Assembly: GCA_041584475.1 (NCBI GenBank) | Contig: JBFHDX010000021.1 | Coordinates: 1-44,228, forward strand | Origin: JBFHDX01 sp041584475 | GTDB taxonomy: Bacteria > Pseudomonadota > Alphaproteobacteria > UBA8366 > JADFVY01 | DNA length: 44,228 nucleotides | Reading direction: 5' to 3' | Shown: in pieces, positions 1-10,289 of the stretch | Layout of the letters: the number at the start of each line of letters is the position of its first letter | Position numbering within the stretch: the stretch's first letter is position 1 | Notes under the pieces: model-generated | Database searches by the model: none | What the model saw: the letters and a program-made list of their open reading frames with translations, nothing else | What the model was told of the DNA's origin: nothing | Position numbers and translations under genes: made by a program

Positions 1-336
1 CCAGCTCTCGAGGTCGTGCACGAAGCGCCGCACGTCCTGGCCGCGCCGCGTCAGGTCGAGCATCACGTAAGCGACGCGCTGGCCCGGCCCGTGATAGGTG
101 AACTGGCCGCCGCGGCCGGTGTGGTAGACCGGCAAGCCGCGGTCGTTGAGCAGGTCCTCCGGCCGCGCGCTGCTGCCGGCGGTGTAGAGCGGCGGGTGTT
201 CGAGGAGCCAGACGAGCTCGCGCGCCGAGCCGTCGCGGATCGCCGCGACGCGCGCCTCCATGGCGGCGACGGCGGCCGCATAATCGACCGGCGCGTCGGC
301 GATCCGCCATTCGACGCCGGCCCGTGTCGCAGACAT
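1..336 (-). CDS. lipB: Octanoyltransferase LipB, N-terminal part (cut by window edge)
   Basis: LipB moves octanoyl groups from acyl carrier protein onto lipoyl domains of cytoplasmic 2-oxoacid dehydrogenases and the glycine cleavage protein, the first step of de novo lipoate assembly. 112 codons are visible, starting at the ATG at 334-336 (MSATRAGVEWRI). The diagnostic stretch is RGGQFTYHGPGQR near residues 73-85, the family's substrate-binding loop, preceded by LLEHPPLYTAG. The catalytic Lys and Cys of the family lie in the C-terminal half, which is outside the window, so activity cannot be judged. It is divergent from the tRNA-Leu gene, about 100 bp away. The identification is firm because of the HGPGQ block. 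Confidence 0.93.
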   Translation of the reverse strand, partial: MSATRAGVEWRIADAPVDYAAAVAAMEARVAAIRDGSARELVWLLEHPPLYTAGSSARPEDLLNDRGLPVYHTGRGGQFTYHGPGQRVAYVMLDLTRRGQDVRRFVHDLESW

Positions 337-435
337 GCTTGCGCTTGCTATGGGCGCGACCATCTGGTATTTCCCGGCAACCGGAGCGAGGCCATTGGTT
401 AGCATATTTGCGGCAGGCGAGGGCCAGAGAGTTTT

Positions 436-522
436 GCGGTCGTGGCGGAATTGGTAGACGCGCAGCGTTGAGGTCGCTGTGGGGGAAACCCCGTGGAAGT
501 TCGAGTCTTCTCGACCGCACCA
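436..522 (+). tRNA. tRNA-Leu (anticodon GAG)
   Basis: A complete 87-nt class II tRNA. Acceptor arms GCGGTCG (436-442) and CGACCGC (512-518) pair perfectly, followed by discriminator A519 and an encoded CCA (520-522). The D arm is GCG...CGC (445-447 with 459-461). The anticodon stem CAGCG/CGCTG encloses the loop TTGAGGT, with anticodon GAG at 470-472, reading CUC and CUU leucine codons. A long variable arm (GGGGG-AAA-CCCC) is typical of tRNA-Leu, and the T arm contains TTCGAGT. A strong terminator follows directly. Confidence 0.98.
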
Positions 523-532
523 TATTTCGGCG

Positions 533-560
533 AAGGGCCCGCTGATACGGCGGGCCCTTT
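533..560 (+). terminator. Rho-independent terminator of tRNA-Leu
   Basis: Arms AAGGGCCCGC (533-542) and GCGGGCCCTT (550-559) form a perfect 10-bp stem with a 7-nt loop, followed by a short T run (TTTGGTT). It lies 10 nt after the tRNA CCA and 58 nt before maeB, so maeB needs its own promoter or relies on read-through. Confidence 0.85.
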
Positions 561-617
561 GGTTATAGGGCCGATTGGAAAGACCGGGCAGGCACGCCCG
601 GCAGGGAGCAGAGGGGC

Positions 618-2911
<2,294 letters not shown>

Positions 2912-2915
<4 letters not shown>

Positions 2916-4327
2916 CCGACTCGCCGCCGCCCGATCCCGACCTGCACGACGCACTGTCGCCGGAGCGCGAGGGCGAGCTCGAAGGGCTCTACGGCGTCAA
3001 CGACGAGCTCGTGAACGCGGTGCACGAGGCGGTGCAGCAGGGCCGGCTCGGCGACATCCCGCCGCTCGTCGAGCCGCTCCACGCCGCCGACCTCGCCGAC
3101 CTGCTCGAGCAGCTCGCATCGACCGAGCGTGGCGTCGTCATCGAGGTCATCGGCGACCATCTCGACGCCGAGGTCGTCGCCCATATCGACGAGACGGTGC
3201 GCGAGGACCTGATCGAACTGCTCAATACCGAGCAGCTGGCGGCGGTCGTCTCGGAGCTCGAGACCGACGATGCCGTGGATTTGATCGAGGACCTCGACGA
3301 GGAAGAGCAGCGCGAACTGCTCGACGCGGTCCCGGTCAGCGACCGCGTGCTCTACGAGGAGGCCCTGGCGTGGCCGGAATACAGCGCCGGGCGCCTGATG
3401 CGCCGCGAGGTCGTGGCGATCCCCGCCGTCTGGTCGGTGGGCGAGACCATCGATTACATGCGTTCCGACGCGGAACTGCCCGACGATTTCTACGACCTCG
3501 TCGTCGTCGATCCGGCGCACAAGCCGATCGGCATGCTGCCGCTCAGCCGCGTGCTGCGCGCCAAACGGCCGGCGCTGCTGACCGAGATCATGGACACCGA
3601 CTTCAGGCCGATTCCCGTGACCATGGACCAGGAGGACGTCGCCTTCCTGTTCCGCCAGTACGGCCTCGTCGAGGCCCCCGTGGTGGAGGAGTCGGGGCGG
3701 CTCGCCGGCGTGATCACGGTCGACGACGTCGTCGACGTCATCGAGGAGGAGCACGAGGAGGACATCCTCAAGCTCGCCGGCGTCGGCGAGGACGACTACT
3801 ACAGCGCCGTCGTGGCGACGACCCGGTCCCGGTTCTCCTGGCTGCTCGTGAACCTGGCCACCGCGATTCTCGCGTCGCTGGTGATCGGCCTGTTCGATGC
3901 CGCGATCGAGCGGGTCGTCGCGCTGGCGATCCTGATGCCGATCGTCGCCTCGATGGGCGGCAACGCCGGCACCCAGACGCTGACCGTGACGGTCCGCGCC
4001 CTCGCCACGCGCGAACTGACCGCCGCCGGCGCTTTGCGTGCCGTGGCGAAGGAGAGCCTCGTCGGCTTCATAAACGGGGTGCTGTTCGCGGTCCTGATGG
4101 GCCTCATCGCCTGGGGCTGGTTCGGCGATGGCGTGCTCGGCGTGGTGATCGCCGCGGCGATGGTCATCAATCTTCTGGTCGCAGGCCTTTCCGGGACGCT
4201 GATTCCGATCGGCCTCGAACGCTGGGGCGCCGACCCGGCGGTCGCATCGGCGGTGTTCCTGACCACGGTGACCGACGTCGTCGGCTTCTTTGTCTTCCTC
4301 GGTCTCGGGGCCTGGGTGTTGCTCTAG
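2912..4327 (+). CDS. mgtE: Magnesium transporter MgtE
   Basis: Mg2+ channel/transporter of the inner membrane, 471 residues. The order of domains is the family standard: an acidic N-terminal superhelical MgtE_N domain (about 35-135), a tandem CBS pair (about 145-270, with MRREVVAIP and GVITVDDVVDVIEEE), a connecting helix, and five C-terminal membrane segments (about 300-471). The pore signature MGGNAGTQTLT sits near residue 350. Mg2+ bound between the N and CBS domains gates this family. The ATG overlaps the maeB stop by four bases, and the 79 upstream in-frame codons lie inside maeB, so 2912 is the sensible start. I saw no Mg-sensing leader; coupling to maeB may instead reflect the divalent metal need of malic enzyme, which is inference. 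Confidence 0.95.
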
Positions 4328-4360
4328 GGTCCAGACTCGTTCGCACCCGGAAAGCGATGA
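4327..4360 (+). repeat. 34-bp imperfect direct repeat, copy 1
   Basis: GGGTCCAGACTCG...ACCCGGA.AGCGATGA, beginning on the last base of the mgtE stop codon. It matches copy 2 (4899-4932) at 30 of 34 positions by eye. The two copies flank the GFA-family gene. GGGT at the start and ACCC at positions 19-22 could pair as a small hairpin. Confidence 0.7.
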
Positions 4361-4455
4361 CGGCCGCCGACAGGTGCCCGCCCGCCCCGGTCATTGCAGC
4401 AACAGTGCTGTTCGTTCTAACGATTCCGACCGCTTGATTTTGCAGGAGACGCGGC

Positions 4456-4848
4456 ATGGATCAATTCACCGGCGGCTGCCTGTGCGGCGACGTCCGAATC
4501 GTGGCGTCGGGACGCCCATACCGGGTCGGCCTCTGTCACTGTCTCGATTGCCGCAAGCATCATGGGTCGCTTTTTCACGCTTCCGCGGTATTCCCCCAGG
4601 ATGCGGTGACGATCGACGGCGACGCACGCGACTACCTCGGGCGGTTCTTCTGTCCCCGCTGCGGCTCGTCCGTTTTCGCGCGAAGCGCAGACGAAATCGA
4701 AGTGAACCTGGGATCCCTTGACGCCCCTGACCAGCTGCTGCCGACCTACGAAAGCTGGATCGTCCGTCGCGAGTCCTGGTTGCCGCCGTTTCCGCTCACG
4801 CGACGATACGACCGCGATCGCGACGCCACGGGTCGCTTTGAGGAGTAG
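4456..4848 (+). CDS. GFA-family (glutathione-dependent formaldehyde-activating enzyme/CENP-V fold) zinc protein
   Basis: A 130-residue single-domain protein with the full set of zinc ligands of the GFA fold: C8xC10, C27xC29xxC32 and C66xxC69 (CPRCGSSVF). In Paracoccus Gfa speeds the glutathione-formaldehyde adduct step, but most family members have no proven reaction, so the substrate here is unknown. Start at 4456 with GCAGGAGACGCGGC upstream (AGGAG, about 8 nt spacer). It stands alone between mgtE and a convergent methyltransferase and is bracketed by the two 34-bp repeats, which suggests it arrived as a separate unit. No formaldehyde dehydrogenase gene is nearby. Confidence 0.85.
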   Translation: MDQFTGGCLCGDVRIVASGRPYRVGLCHCLDCRKHHGSLFHASAVFPQDAVTIDGDARDYLGRFFCPRCGSSVFARSADEIEVNLGSLDAPDQLLPTYESWIVRRESWLPPFPLTRRYDRDRDATGRFEE

Positions 4849-4898
4849 GTCGCACGAACGGTGCGCAGGCGCCGTTGCGAGGTGACGAGTGGGCCTTG

Positions 4899-4932
4899 GG
4901 GTCCAGACTCGCTCAGACCCGGAGAGCGATGA
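4899..4932 (+). repeat. 34-bp imperfect direct repeat, copy 2
   Basis: Second copy of the element at 4327-4360, with four mismatches by eye, 50 bp after the GFA stop codon. The rest of 4849-5107 shows no gene I can support; the open frame at 4875-5111 has no recognisable domain. Confidence 0.7.
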
Positions 4933-5107
4933 TAGCGGCGCGTTGGACGGCCGCGAGGTGGTCTCTGGACGAATGCCGCCTGATCGCCGCCGACGCGTCG
5001 GCAGACAACAAACAGGGCGTTCGCGACATCGGTGGAGCCTCCTCACGCGCGGGACTCCGTGAATCAGTCGAAGCCTGTAACGTCGATATGCTGATCGGGT
5101 TTGAACC

Positions 5108-5899
5108 CTAGTGTCCCGCCGCCGGCTTGCGGGCGCGCAAATGGGTCGGGCGGAAGACGCCGGCATCGAGCGCATCGATCATCGCCTTGCGCATGGCGAT
5201 CCAGCGATCCGCGGCCTCGCGGCCGAGGATCTCGAGAAGCGCGCCGCGCAGCTCGCCGCGCATGCGCGCCAGCTCGCGCCGCGCCTCCCCGCGGTACCAG
5301 GGGCTGCGATCGACGACGCGGACCGCCTCGAAGCCCGCCGATTCGAGCTGCGCCGGCAGCACATCGGTGATGCCCATCGAAAAGCTCAGCCCGGAGGTCT
5401 CGACGAAGCGCGCCATCTCGGGCGATTCCGGGCCCGCGGCGCTCTGCATCCAGTCCGAGGCGGCGAACAGCCCTGCGGGCCGCAGCAGGCGCCGGACGTC
5501 GGCGAAGAGCGCCGGCTTGTCGGGGATGTGGATCATCGAGTCCTTGCTGAACACGATGTCGAACGAGTCGGCCGCGAACGGCAACGGGCCGGGCTCGACC
5601 AGCCGGAACGAGACGCGATCGGCGACGCCGGCGCGGGCGGCGCGTTCCCGAGCCCGTCGGATCAGCGGTGCTTCGACATCGATGCCGGTCACCGAACCGG
5701 CCCCGTGCTCGCGCACCAGCAGCACGTCGATGCCGCCGATGCCGCAGCCGATATCGAGCACGTCCCGACCGCCGAGGTCGACGCCCTCGAGGATGCGGGC
5801 GGTCTCCTCCGGGCCGCCCGGCGAGAGGAACCCCTCGCCCCAAAGCAGTTCGAGCTTGGCGACGAAGTCGTCGGTGTATTCGTTCTCGTGCTCCGGCAT
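5108..5899 (-). CDS. Class I SAM-dependent methyltransferase, phosphoethanolamine/sarcosine N-methyltransferase-like
   Basis: 263 residues with a Rossmann methyltransferase core. Motif I is VLDIGCGIGGIDV (about 46-58), the acidic end of strand 2 is TGIDVEAP, and the post-II loop is FDIVFSKDSMIHIPDK. The opening EYTDDFVAKLELLWGEGFLSP and the SKDSMIHI block resemble phosphoethanolamine and glycine/sarcosine N-methyltransferases, which would point to phosphocholine or betaine synthesis. A broad small-molecule methyltransferase role is equally possible. The ATG at 5897-5899 lies about 170 bp from the divergent glutathione transferase start. No osmolyte genes are adjacent. The fold is firm, the substrate is not. 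Confidence 0.8.
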   Translation of the reverse strand: MPEHENEYTDDFVAKLELLWGEGFLSPGGPEETARILEGVDLGGRDVLDIGCGIGGIDVLLVREHGAGSVTGIDVEAPLIRRARERAARAGVADRVSFRLVEPGPLPFAADSFDIVFSKDSMIHIPDKPALFADVRRLLRPAGLFAASDWMQSAAGPESPEMARFVETSGLSFSMGITDVLPAQLESAGFEAVRVVDRSPWYRGEARRELARMRGELRGALLEILGREAADRWIAMRKAMIDALDAGVFRPTHLRARKPAAGH

Positions 5900-6067
5900 G
5901 CGCCGTCTTCCGTTCCCCGCCTGCCGAGGCTAGCCGCCCGACGCGCCGCGAGCAAATCGCCGTTGAGCCGGCGCGAGGTTGCGGGGGGCGGGCGCGCCGT
6001 GCGATCAATGCGACGGCGCTCGCGCGGGGGCGTCGCGGCGCAATCAACGAAACCGGGCAGGAAGCCG

Positions 6068-6700
6068 ATGATCGATCTCTACACGTGGAGCACGCCGAAC
6101 GGGCGCAAGGTGTCCATTGCGCTGGAGGAGCTCGGGCTGGATTACGAGGTCCATGCCGTCAACATCGGCAAGGGCGAGCAGTTTGATCCCGAATTCCTCA
6201 AGATCGCACCGAACAACCGGATTCCCGCGATCGTCGACCGCGACACCGGGCTGCCGCTGATGGAGTCGGGCGCGATCCTGATGTATCTCGCCGAAAAGAC
6301 GGGCAAGCTGATGCCGACGGCGAACGAGCCGCGCTGGCGCGTCATCGAGTGGCTCATGTGGCAGATGGGCGGTGTCGGTCCGATGCTGGGTCAGGTCCAT
6401 CACTTCGTGAAATTCAACCCCGGCAAGGCGCCCTATGCCGAGGAGCGCTACCTGAACGAGGCGAAGCGACTCTACGGCGTGCTCGACCGCCGCCTCGAGG
6501 GCCGCGACTATATCGTCGACGACTACTCGATCGCGGATATCGCGACTTTCCCCTGGTTCGCCCGCTGGGACTGGCAGGGCATCGACCTGAACGGTTTTCC
6601 CAACGTCAAGCGCTGGTACCTGTCGCTCGCCGCGCGGCCGGCGGTGCAGCGCGGCTACGTGGTGCCGAGCGACGCCCAGAAGATCCCGATGCCCGACTGA
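6068..6700 (+). CDS. Glutathione S-transferase, YfcG/YghU-like (nu class)
   Basis: 210 residues, the usual length. The N-terminal thioredoxin fold begins LYTWSTPNGRKVSIALEE, followed by the cis-Pro motif NNRIPAIVD (about 54-62) and the glutathione-contacting MESGAILMYLAE. The helical C-terminal domain carries YSIADIATFPW, the N-capping motif of GSTs. YfcG/YghU-type enzymes have GSH-dependent disulfide reductase activity; that role is inferred from family resemblance. The ATG at 6068 has GGCAGGAAG just upstream. Long upstream in-frame codons run antisense to the methyltransferase and were ignored. Confidence 0.88.
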   Translation: MIDLYTWSTPNGRKVSIALEELGLDYEVHAVNIGKGEQFDPEFLKIAPNNRIPAIVDRDTGLPLMESGAILMYLAEKTGKLMPTANEPRWRVIEWLMWQMGGVGPMLGQVHHFVKFNPGKAPYAEERYLNEAKRLYGVLDRRLEGRDYIVDDYSIADIATFPWFARWDWQGIDLNGFPNVKRWYLSLAARPAVQRGYVVPSDAQKIPMPD

Positions 6701-6716
6701 AGATTTCCCGGCGCGA

Positions 6717-7607
6717 TCACGTCGGCCGTCGGCGCACGTGCTCGCGGTGCAGGATGTACAGGCCGCTGCCGACGATCACCGCCGCGCCGCTGATCGTCCA
6801 GGCATCGGGGAAGTCGCCGAACAGCACGAAACCGAGGATTGCCGCCCAGATCAGGCTCGAATAACCGAACGGCGAGACGGTGGCGGCCGGTGCCGAGGAG
6901 AACGCCTTGATCAGCGTGAAGTGGCTGATCCCGCCGATCAGGCCGATCAGCACCATGAGCATCCAGCCGTCGACGTCCGGCGTACGCCAGAAGTAGGGCA
7001 GGGCGGCGCTCATGACGACGGCGCCGACCAGCGGCGTGTAGAACAGCGTCGTCAGCGGCGCGTCGCTGCGGCTGAGCAGCCGCGTCGCGATCTGGTAGAG
7101 ACCGTAGGTGGCGGCCGCGGCGAGCGGAAACAGCGCCGCCAGCTGCATCGCATCGCTGCCCGGGCGGACGATGATCATCGCGCCGGAAAAGCCGATGACG
7201 ACGCCGGACCAGCGCCGCAGCCCGACATGTTCGGCGAGCAGCGGCATCGACAGTGCCGTCACGACCAGCGGGCCGATCTGCATGAGGGCGGACGCGTCGG
7301 CCAGCGGCAGATAGTACAGACCGGAGAAGAACAGGATCGTCGTCACCATCAGCAGGCCGGAGCGCGCCAGCTGCAGCGCCGGGCGCCGGGTGATCACGGT
7401 GCTCCGCAATCGCGGCCCGAGAAACGCCGCCAGCAGCAGCGCGTGGAACACGAACCGGGCCCAGACCACCTGCGGCACCGGATAGCTCTGGGCGAGGTGC
7501 TTGGCGGCCGCGTCCATGCAGACGAACAGCAGCATCGTCACCAGCATCCAGGCGATGCCGCGGCGGCTCTCGGCGGCGGAGTCGGCGACCGGGGCGGAAA
7601 GGCTCAT
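6717..7607 (-). CDS. DMT-superfamily (EamA) transporter
   Basis: 296 residues, about ten predicted membrane helices in two EamA repeats (roughly 15-145 and 155-285), typical of drug/metabolite exporters of the inner membrane. The start at 7607 (MSLSAPVADSAAE) was preferred because earlier in-frame codons run into the upstream dehydratase gene. It follows the enolase-superfamily gene on the same strand with a 103-bp gap, so the two may form an operon and the carrier could move the substrate or product of that enzyme. The substrate cannot be read from sequence. Confidence 0.85.
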   Translation of the reverse strand: MSLSAPVADSAAESRRGIAWMLVTMLLFVCMDAAAKHLAQSYPVPQVVWARFVFHALLLAAFLGPRLRSTVITRRPALQLARSGLLMVTTILFFSGLYYLPLADASALMQIGPLVVTALSMPLLAEHVGLRRWSGVVIGFSGAMIIVRPGSDAMQLAALFPLAAAATYGLYQIATRLLSRSDAPLTTLFYTPLVGAVVMSAALPYFWRTPDVDGWMLMVLIGLIGGISHFTLIKAFSSAPAATVSPFGYSSLIWAAILGFVLFGDFPDAWTISGAAVIVGSGLYILHREHVRRRPT

Positions 7608-7710
7608 GGGATCGAATCCAAGGTATCGGTCGCCGGGGACCGCGGGCGCAAAAATTAGCACACATACGGTCCGCCCGAAGCCCGAAATGACGGTTCGCGG
7701 AGCCCGGCGG

Positions 7711-8817
7711 TCAATGCACGACGATCGGGTCCCAGAGCCTCGCCCGGGCAATCTTCTCGCGATCCCACGCGATGCCGAGGCCGGGCTGGTCGGAGGGCAC
7801 GGCGTGACCGTCCTCGATGCGCATCGGCGTCGTCGTCAGCGCGTCGAGCTGCGGGATGTACTCGACCCAGCGCGCGTTCGGCACGGCCGCGCACAGTCCG
7901 ACATGCAGCTCCATCAGGAAGTGCGGACAGATCTCGACATTGAACGTCTCCGCCAGATGCGCGGTCTTGAGCCAGGGCGTGATGCCGCCGATGCGGGCGA
8001 CGTCGGCCTGGACGATCGAGCACGCGCCGGCCTGCAGATATTCCCGGAAATGCGAGGGGTGGTACAGCGATTCGCCGACCGCGACCGGCAGGCTGGTCGC
8101 GCGGCTCAGGCGGACATGGCCGGCCATGTCCTCCGCCGGCAGCGGCTCCTCGAGCCAGGCCAGGTCGAGCGACTCGAAGCGCCTGGCGCGCCGGATCGCC
8201 TCGGCGACCGTGAAGCCCTGATTGGCGTCGACCATGATTTCGAACCCTTCGCCGACGGCCTCGCGGACCGCGGCGAGACGCGCCACGTCCTCGCGCAGGC
8301 TGGGTCTTCCGACCTTGATCTTGGCGCCGCCGAAGCCGGCCGCGCGCGCGGCCAGCGCCTCCTCGACGAGCTGCGCCGTCTCGATGTGGAGCCAGCCCCC
8401 TTCGGTCGTGTAGAGCGGCACGCGCGCCTGCGCGCCGCCCGCCATGACGTGCAGCGGCAGGCCCGCGCGGCGGCAGCGCAGGTCCCACAGCGCGGTGTCG
8501 ATTGCGGCGAGCGCCAGCGACGTCAGGGCACCGACGGCCGTGGCGTGGGTGTGGAAGAACAGATCCCTCCAGATTGCCTCGACGGTCGCCGGATCGCGGC
8601 CGACGAGGCGTGGCGCCAGGTGGTCGCGCAGCAGGGCGACGACGCTGCTGCCGCCAGTGCCGATGGTGTAGCTGTAACCGAGGCCCGAGGTGCCGTCCGT
8701 CGCGAAAAGCTCGACGAATACGGTCTCCTGGGTGACGAAGGACTGGATCGCGTCGGTGCGGACCACCTTCGGCGACAGGTCGACCTGCAGGATCTCGATG
8801 CGATCGATCCGGGTCAT
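7711..8817 (-). CDS. Mandelate racemase/muconate lactonizing-like enolase-superfamily enzyme
   Basis: 368 residues with a capping domain (about 1-125) and a C-terminal TIM barrel. All expected catalytic positions are visible: KxK at K166/K168, metal ligands D197 (VDANQ), E223 (LEEP) and E249 (GES), D272, and H299 (CPHF). The KxK plus His arrangement places it in the mandelate racemase subgroup, which includes sugar-acid dehydratases and racemases. Which acid it uses is unknown. It is divergent from an iron alcohol dehydrogenase (313 bp between) and upstream of a DMT carrier, a context that suggests a small catabolic set for a hydroxy or sugar acid. Confidence 0.88.
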   Translation of the reverse strand: MTRIDRIEILQVDLSPKVVRTDAIQSFVTQETVFVELFATDGTSGLGYSYTIGTGGSSVVALLRDHLAPRLVGRDPATVEAIWRDLFFHTHATAVGALTSLALAAIDTALWDLRCRRAGLPLHVMAGGAQARVPLYTTEGGWLHIETAQLVEEALAARAAGFGGAKIKVGRPSLREDVARLAAVREAVGEGFEIMVDANQGFTVAEAIRRARRFESLDLAWLEEPLPAEDMAGHVRLSRATSLPVAVGESLYHPSHFREYLQAGACSIVQADVARIGGITPWLKTAHLAETFNVEICPHFLMELHVGLCAAVPNARWVEYIPQLDALTTTPMRIEDGHAVPSDQPGLGIAWDREKIARARLWDPIVVH

Positions 8818-9130
8818 GGCGCGGCGAATCTCCCCCTACGGCCTGTGCTTCGCCCCCAGATTAACCGCAAATCGCGGTCGACAGCCACGTCGTGATGCCG
8901 TCTCGCGGCGCTCGCATCTCGCTCGGTCCGCCGTGCGTGCGGCCCGGCTCTCGCATCGCTGCGCGGACGCCTTGCCCGTCGGCGCGTTGGCGGTGCGATT
9001 CGCCTGTTCATGCCCCTTCATTGCCAATAGGATTGCCGACCCGGGTGTCGCCGTCCCCGCGCCTGTGACGCCGCCGCCTCGCGGCAGGGGCACGGCGGCC
9101 GCAGCACCGAACCCGGAGTGAGCACCCCGC
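8818..9130. other. Intergenic region between divergent dehydratase and alcohol dehydrogenase genes
   Basis: 313 bp without a supportable gene. It is GC-rich, with short open frames on both strands that lack any recognisable domain. It should hold the promoters of both divergent genes, but I could not pick out a convincing -35/-10 pair or an operator for the nearby GntR regulator. Confidence 0.6.
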
Positions 9131-10270
9131 ATGGCCCTGATCAGCTATCTGACGCGGATCCAGTTCGACTTCGGCGCCGTAACGCTGTTGCGCGAGGAAC
9201 TCGCTGCGCTTGCCGTCGCGCGGCCGCTCTTGGTCACCGACGCCGGTGTGCGCGGTGCCGGGCTCGTGCACAGGGTCGTCGACGTGCTCGACCGACACCC
9301 GGCCATGTTCGACGCGACGCCCCCCAACCCGACCGAGGAAGCCGTGGACGCCGCCCTCGAGACCTATCGCGTGCACGGCTGCGACGGGCTGGTCGCGCTC
9401 GGTGGCGGCTCGTCGATCGATCTCGCGAAGGGGGTGGCATTGCTGGCGACCCACCCCGGTCCGCTCGAGCGCTACGCGGCCATCCTCGGCGGCATGGCCC
9501 GCATCACCGACGCCGTGGCGCCGGTGATTGCGGTCCCGACGACGGCCGGCACCGGCAGCGAGGTCGGGCGGGCGGCGCTGGTCACGCTGCGCGACGGGCG
9601 CAAGCTCGGTTTCATCGCGCCCCATATGATCCCCCGCGTCGCCGTCTGCGACCCCGACCTGACGCTCGGTCTGCCGCCGATGCTGACCGCGGCGACGGGT
9701 ATGGACGCGCTGACGCACTGCATCGAGACGTTCCTCTCGCCGCGCGTCAATCCGCCCGCGGATGCGATCGCGCTCGACGGTGCCGGACGGGCCGTGCGCT
9801 GGATCGAGCGCGCCGTGGCCGACGGCTCGGATCGCGAAGCGCGCTGGCACATGATGATGGCGTCCCTGCAGGGCGGTCTCACGTTCCAGAAGGGGCTGGG
9901 TGCGGTGCACGCGATGTCGCATCCGCTCGGCGGGCTGCGCGAGCCCGTGCTGCACCACGGCACCCTCAACGCGGTGATCCTGCCGGCGGTGCTGCGCTTC
10001 AACGAGGGTCACGTCGGCGACAAGTATGACCGGCTGCGGGCAGCGATGGGTCTGGCCGGGGACGTCGAACTCGCCGCGGCGGTCGAGGCGCTCAACGACC
10101 GGCTCGGTCTGCCCGCGAGCCTGCGCGACATGGGCGTCGCGGAGGACGTCATCGATCGCATGGTCGAGGGAGCGGTCGCCGACCACAGCAGCGCGACCAA
10201 CCCGCGGCCGGCCAGCGCCGACGATTACCGGTCGCTGTTCGCGGCGGCGATGGACGGCCCTCGCCGGTAA
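9131..10270 (+). CDS. Iron-containing (group III) alcohol dehydrogenase
   Basis: 379 residues, standard for the family. The N-terminal NAD(P)-binding part has GGGSSIDLAKG (about 92-102) and VPTTAGTGSEV (about 136-146). The C-terminal metal domain has the iron ligands in CDPDL, MDALTHCIE, HAMSHPLGG and LHHGTLNAV. It oxidises an alcohol or reduces an aldehyde or ketone; members of this subgroup include maleylacetate reductase-like and hydroxyacid-oxoacid enzymes, so the substrate is open. The 20-bp convergent gap to the GntR gene suggests that regulator as its likely controller, together with the divergent dehydratase. Confidence 0.9.
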   Translation: MALISYLTRIQFDFGAVTLLREELAALAVARPLLVTDAGVRGAGLVHRVVDVLDRHPAMFDATPPNPTEEAVDAALETYRVHGCDGLVALGGGSSIDLAKGVALLATHPGPLERYAAILGGMARITDAVAPVIAVPTTAGTGSEVGRAALVTLRDGRKLGFIAPHMIPRVAVCDPDLTLGLPPMLTAATGMDALTHCIETFLSPRVNPPADAIALDGAGRAVRWIERAVADGSDREARWHMMMASLQGGLTFQKGLGAVHAMSHPLGGLREPVLHHGTLNAVILPAVLRFNEGHVGDKYDRLRAAMGLAGDVELAAAVEALNDRLGLPASLRDMGVAEDVIDRMVEGAVADHSSATNPRPASADDYRSLFAAAMDGPRR

Positions 10271-10289
10271 CGCCTTCGGCGAAACAGGA

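Noticed and set aside
4875..5111. Small plus-strand open frame (78 codons) after the GFA gene
   Set aside because: It runs through the second 34-bp repeat, has no domain, and no ribosome site before its start.
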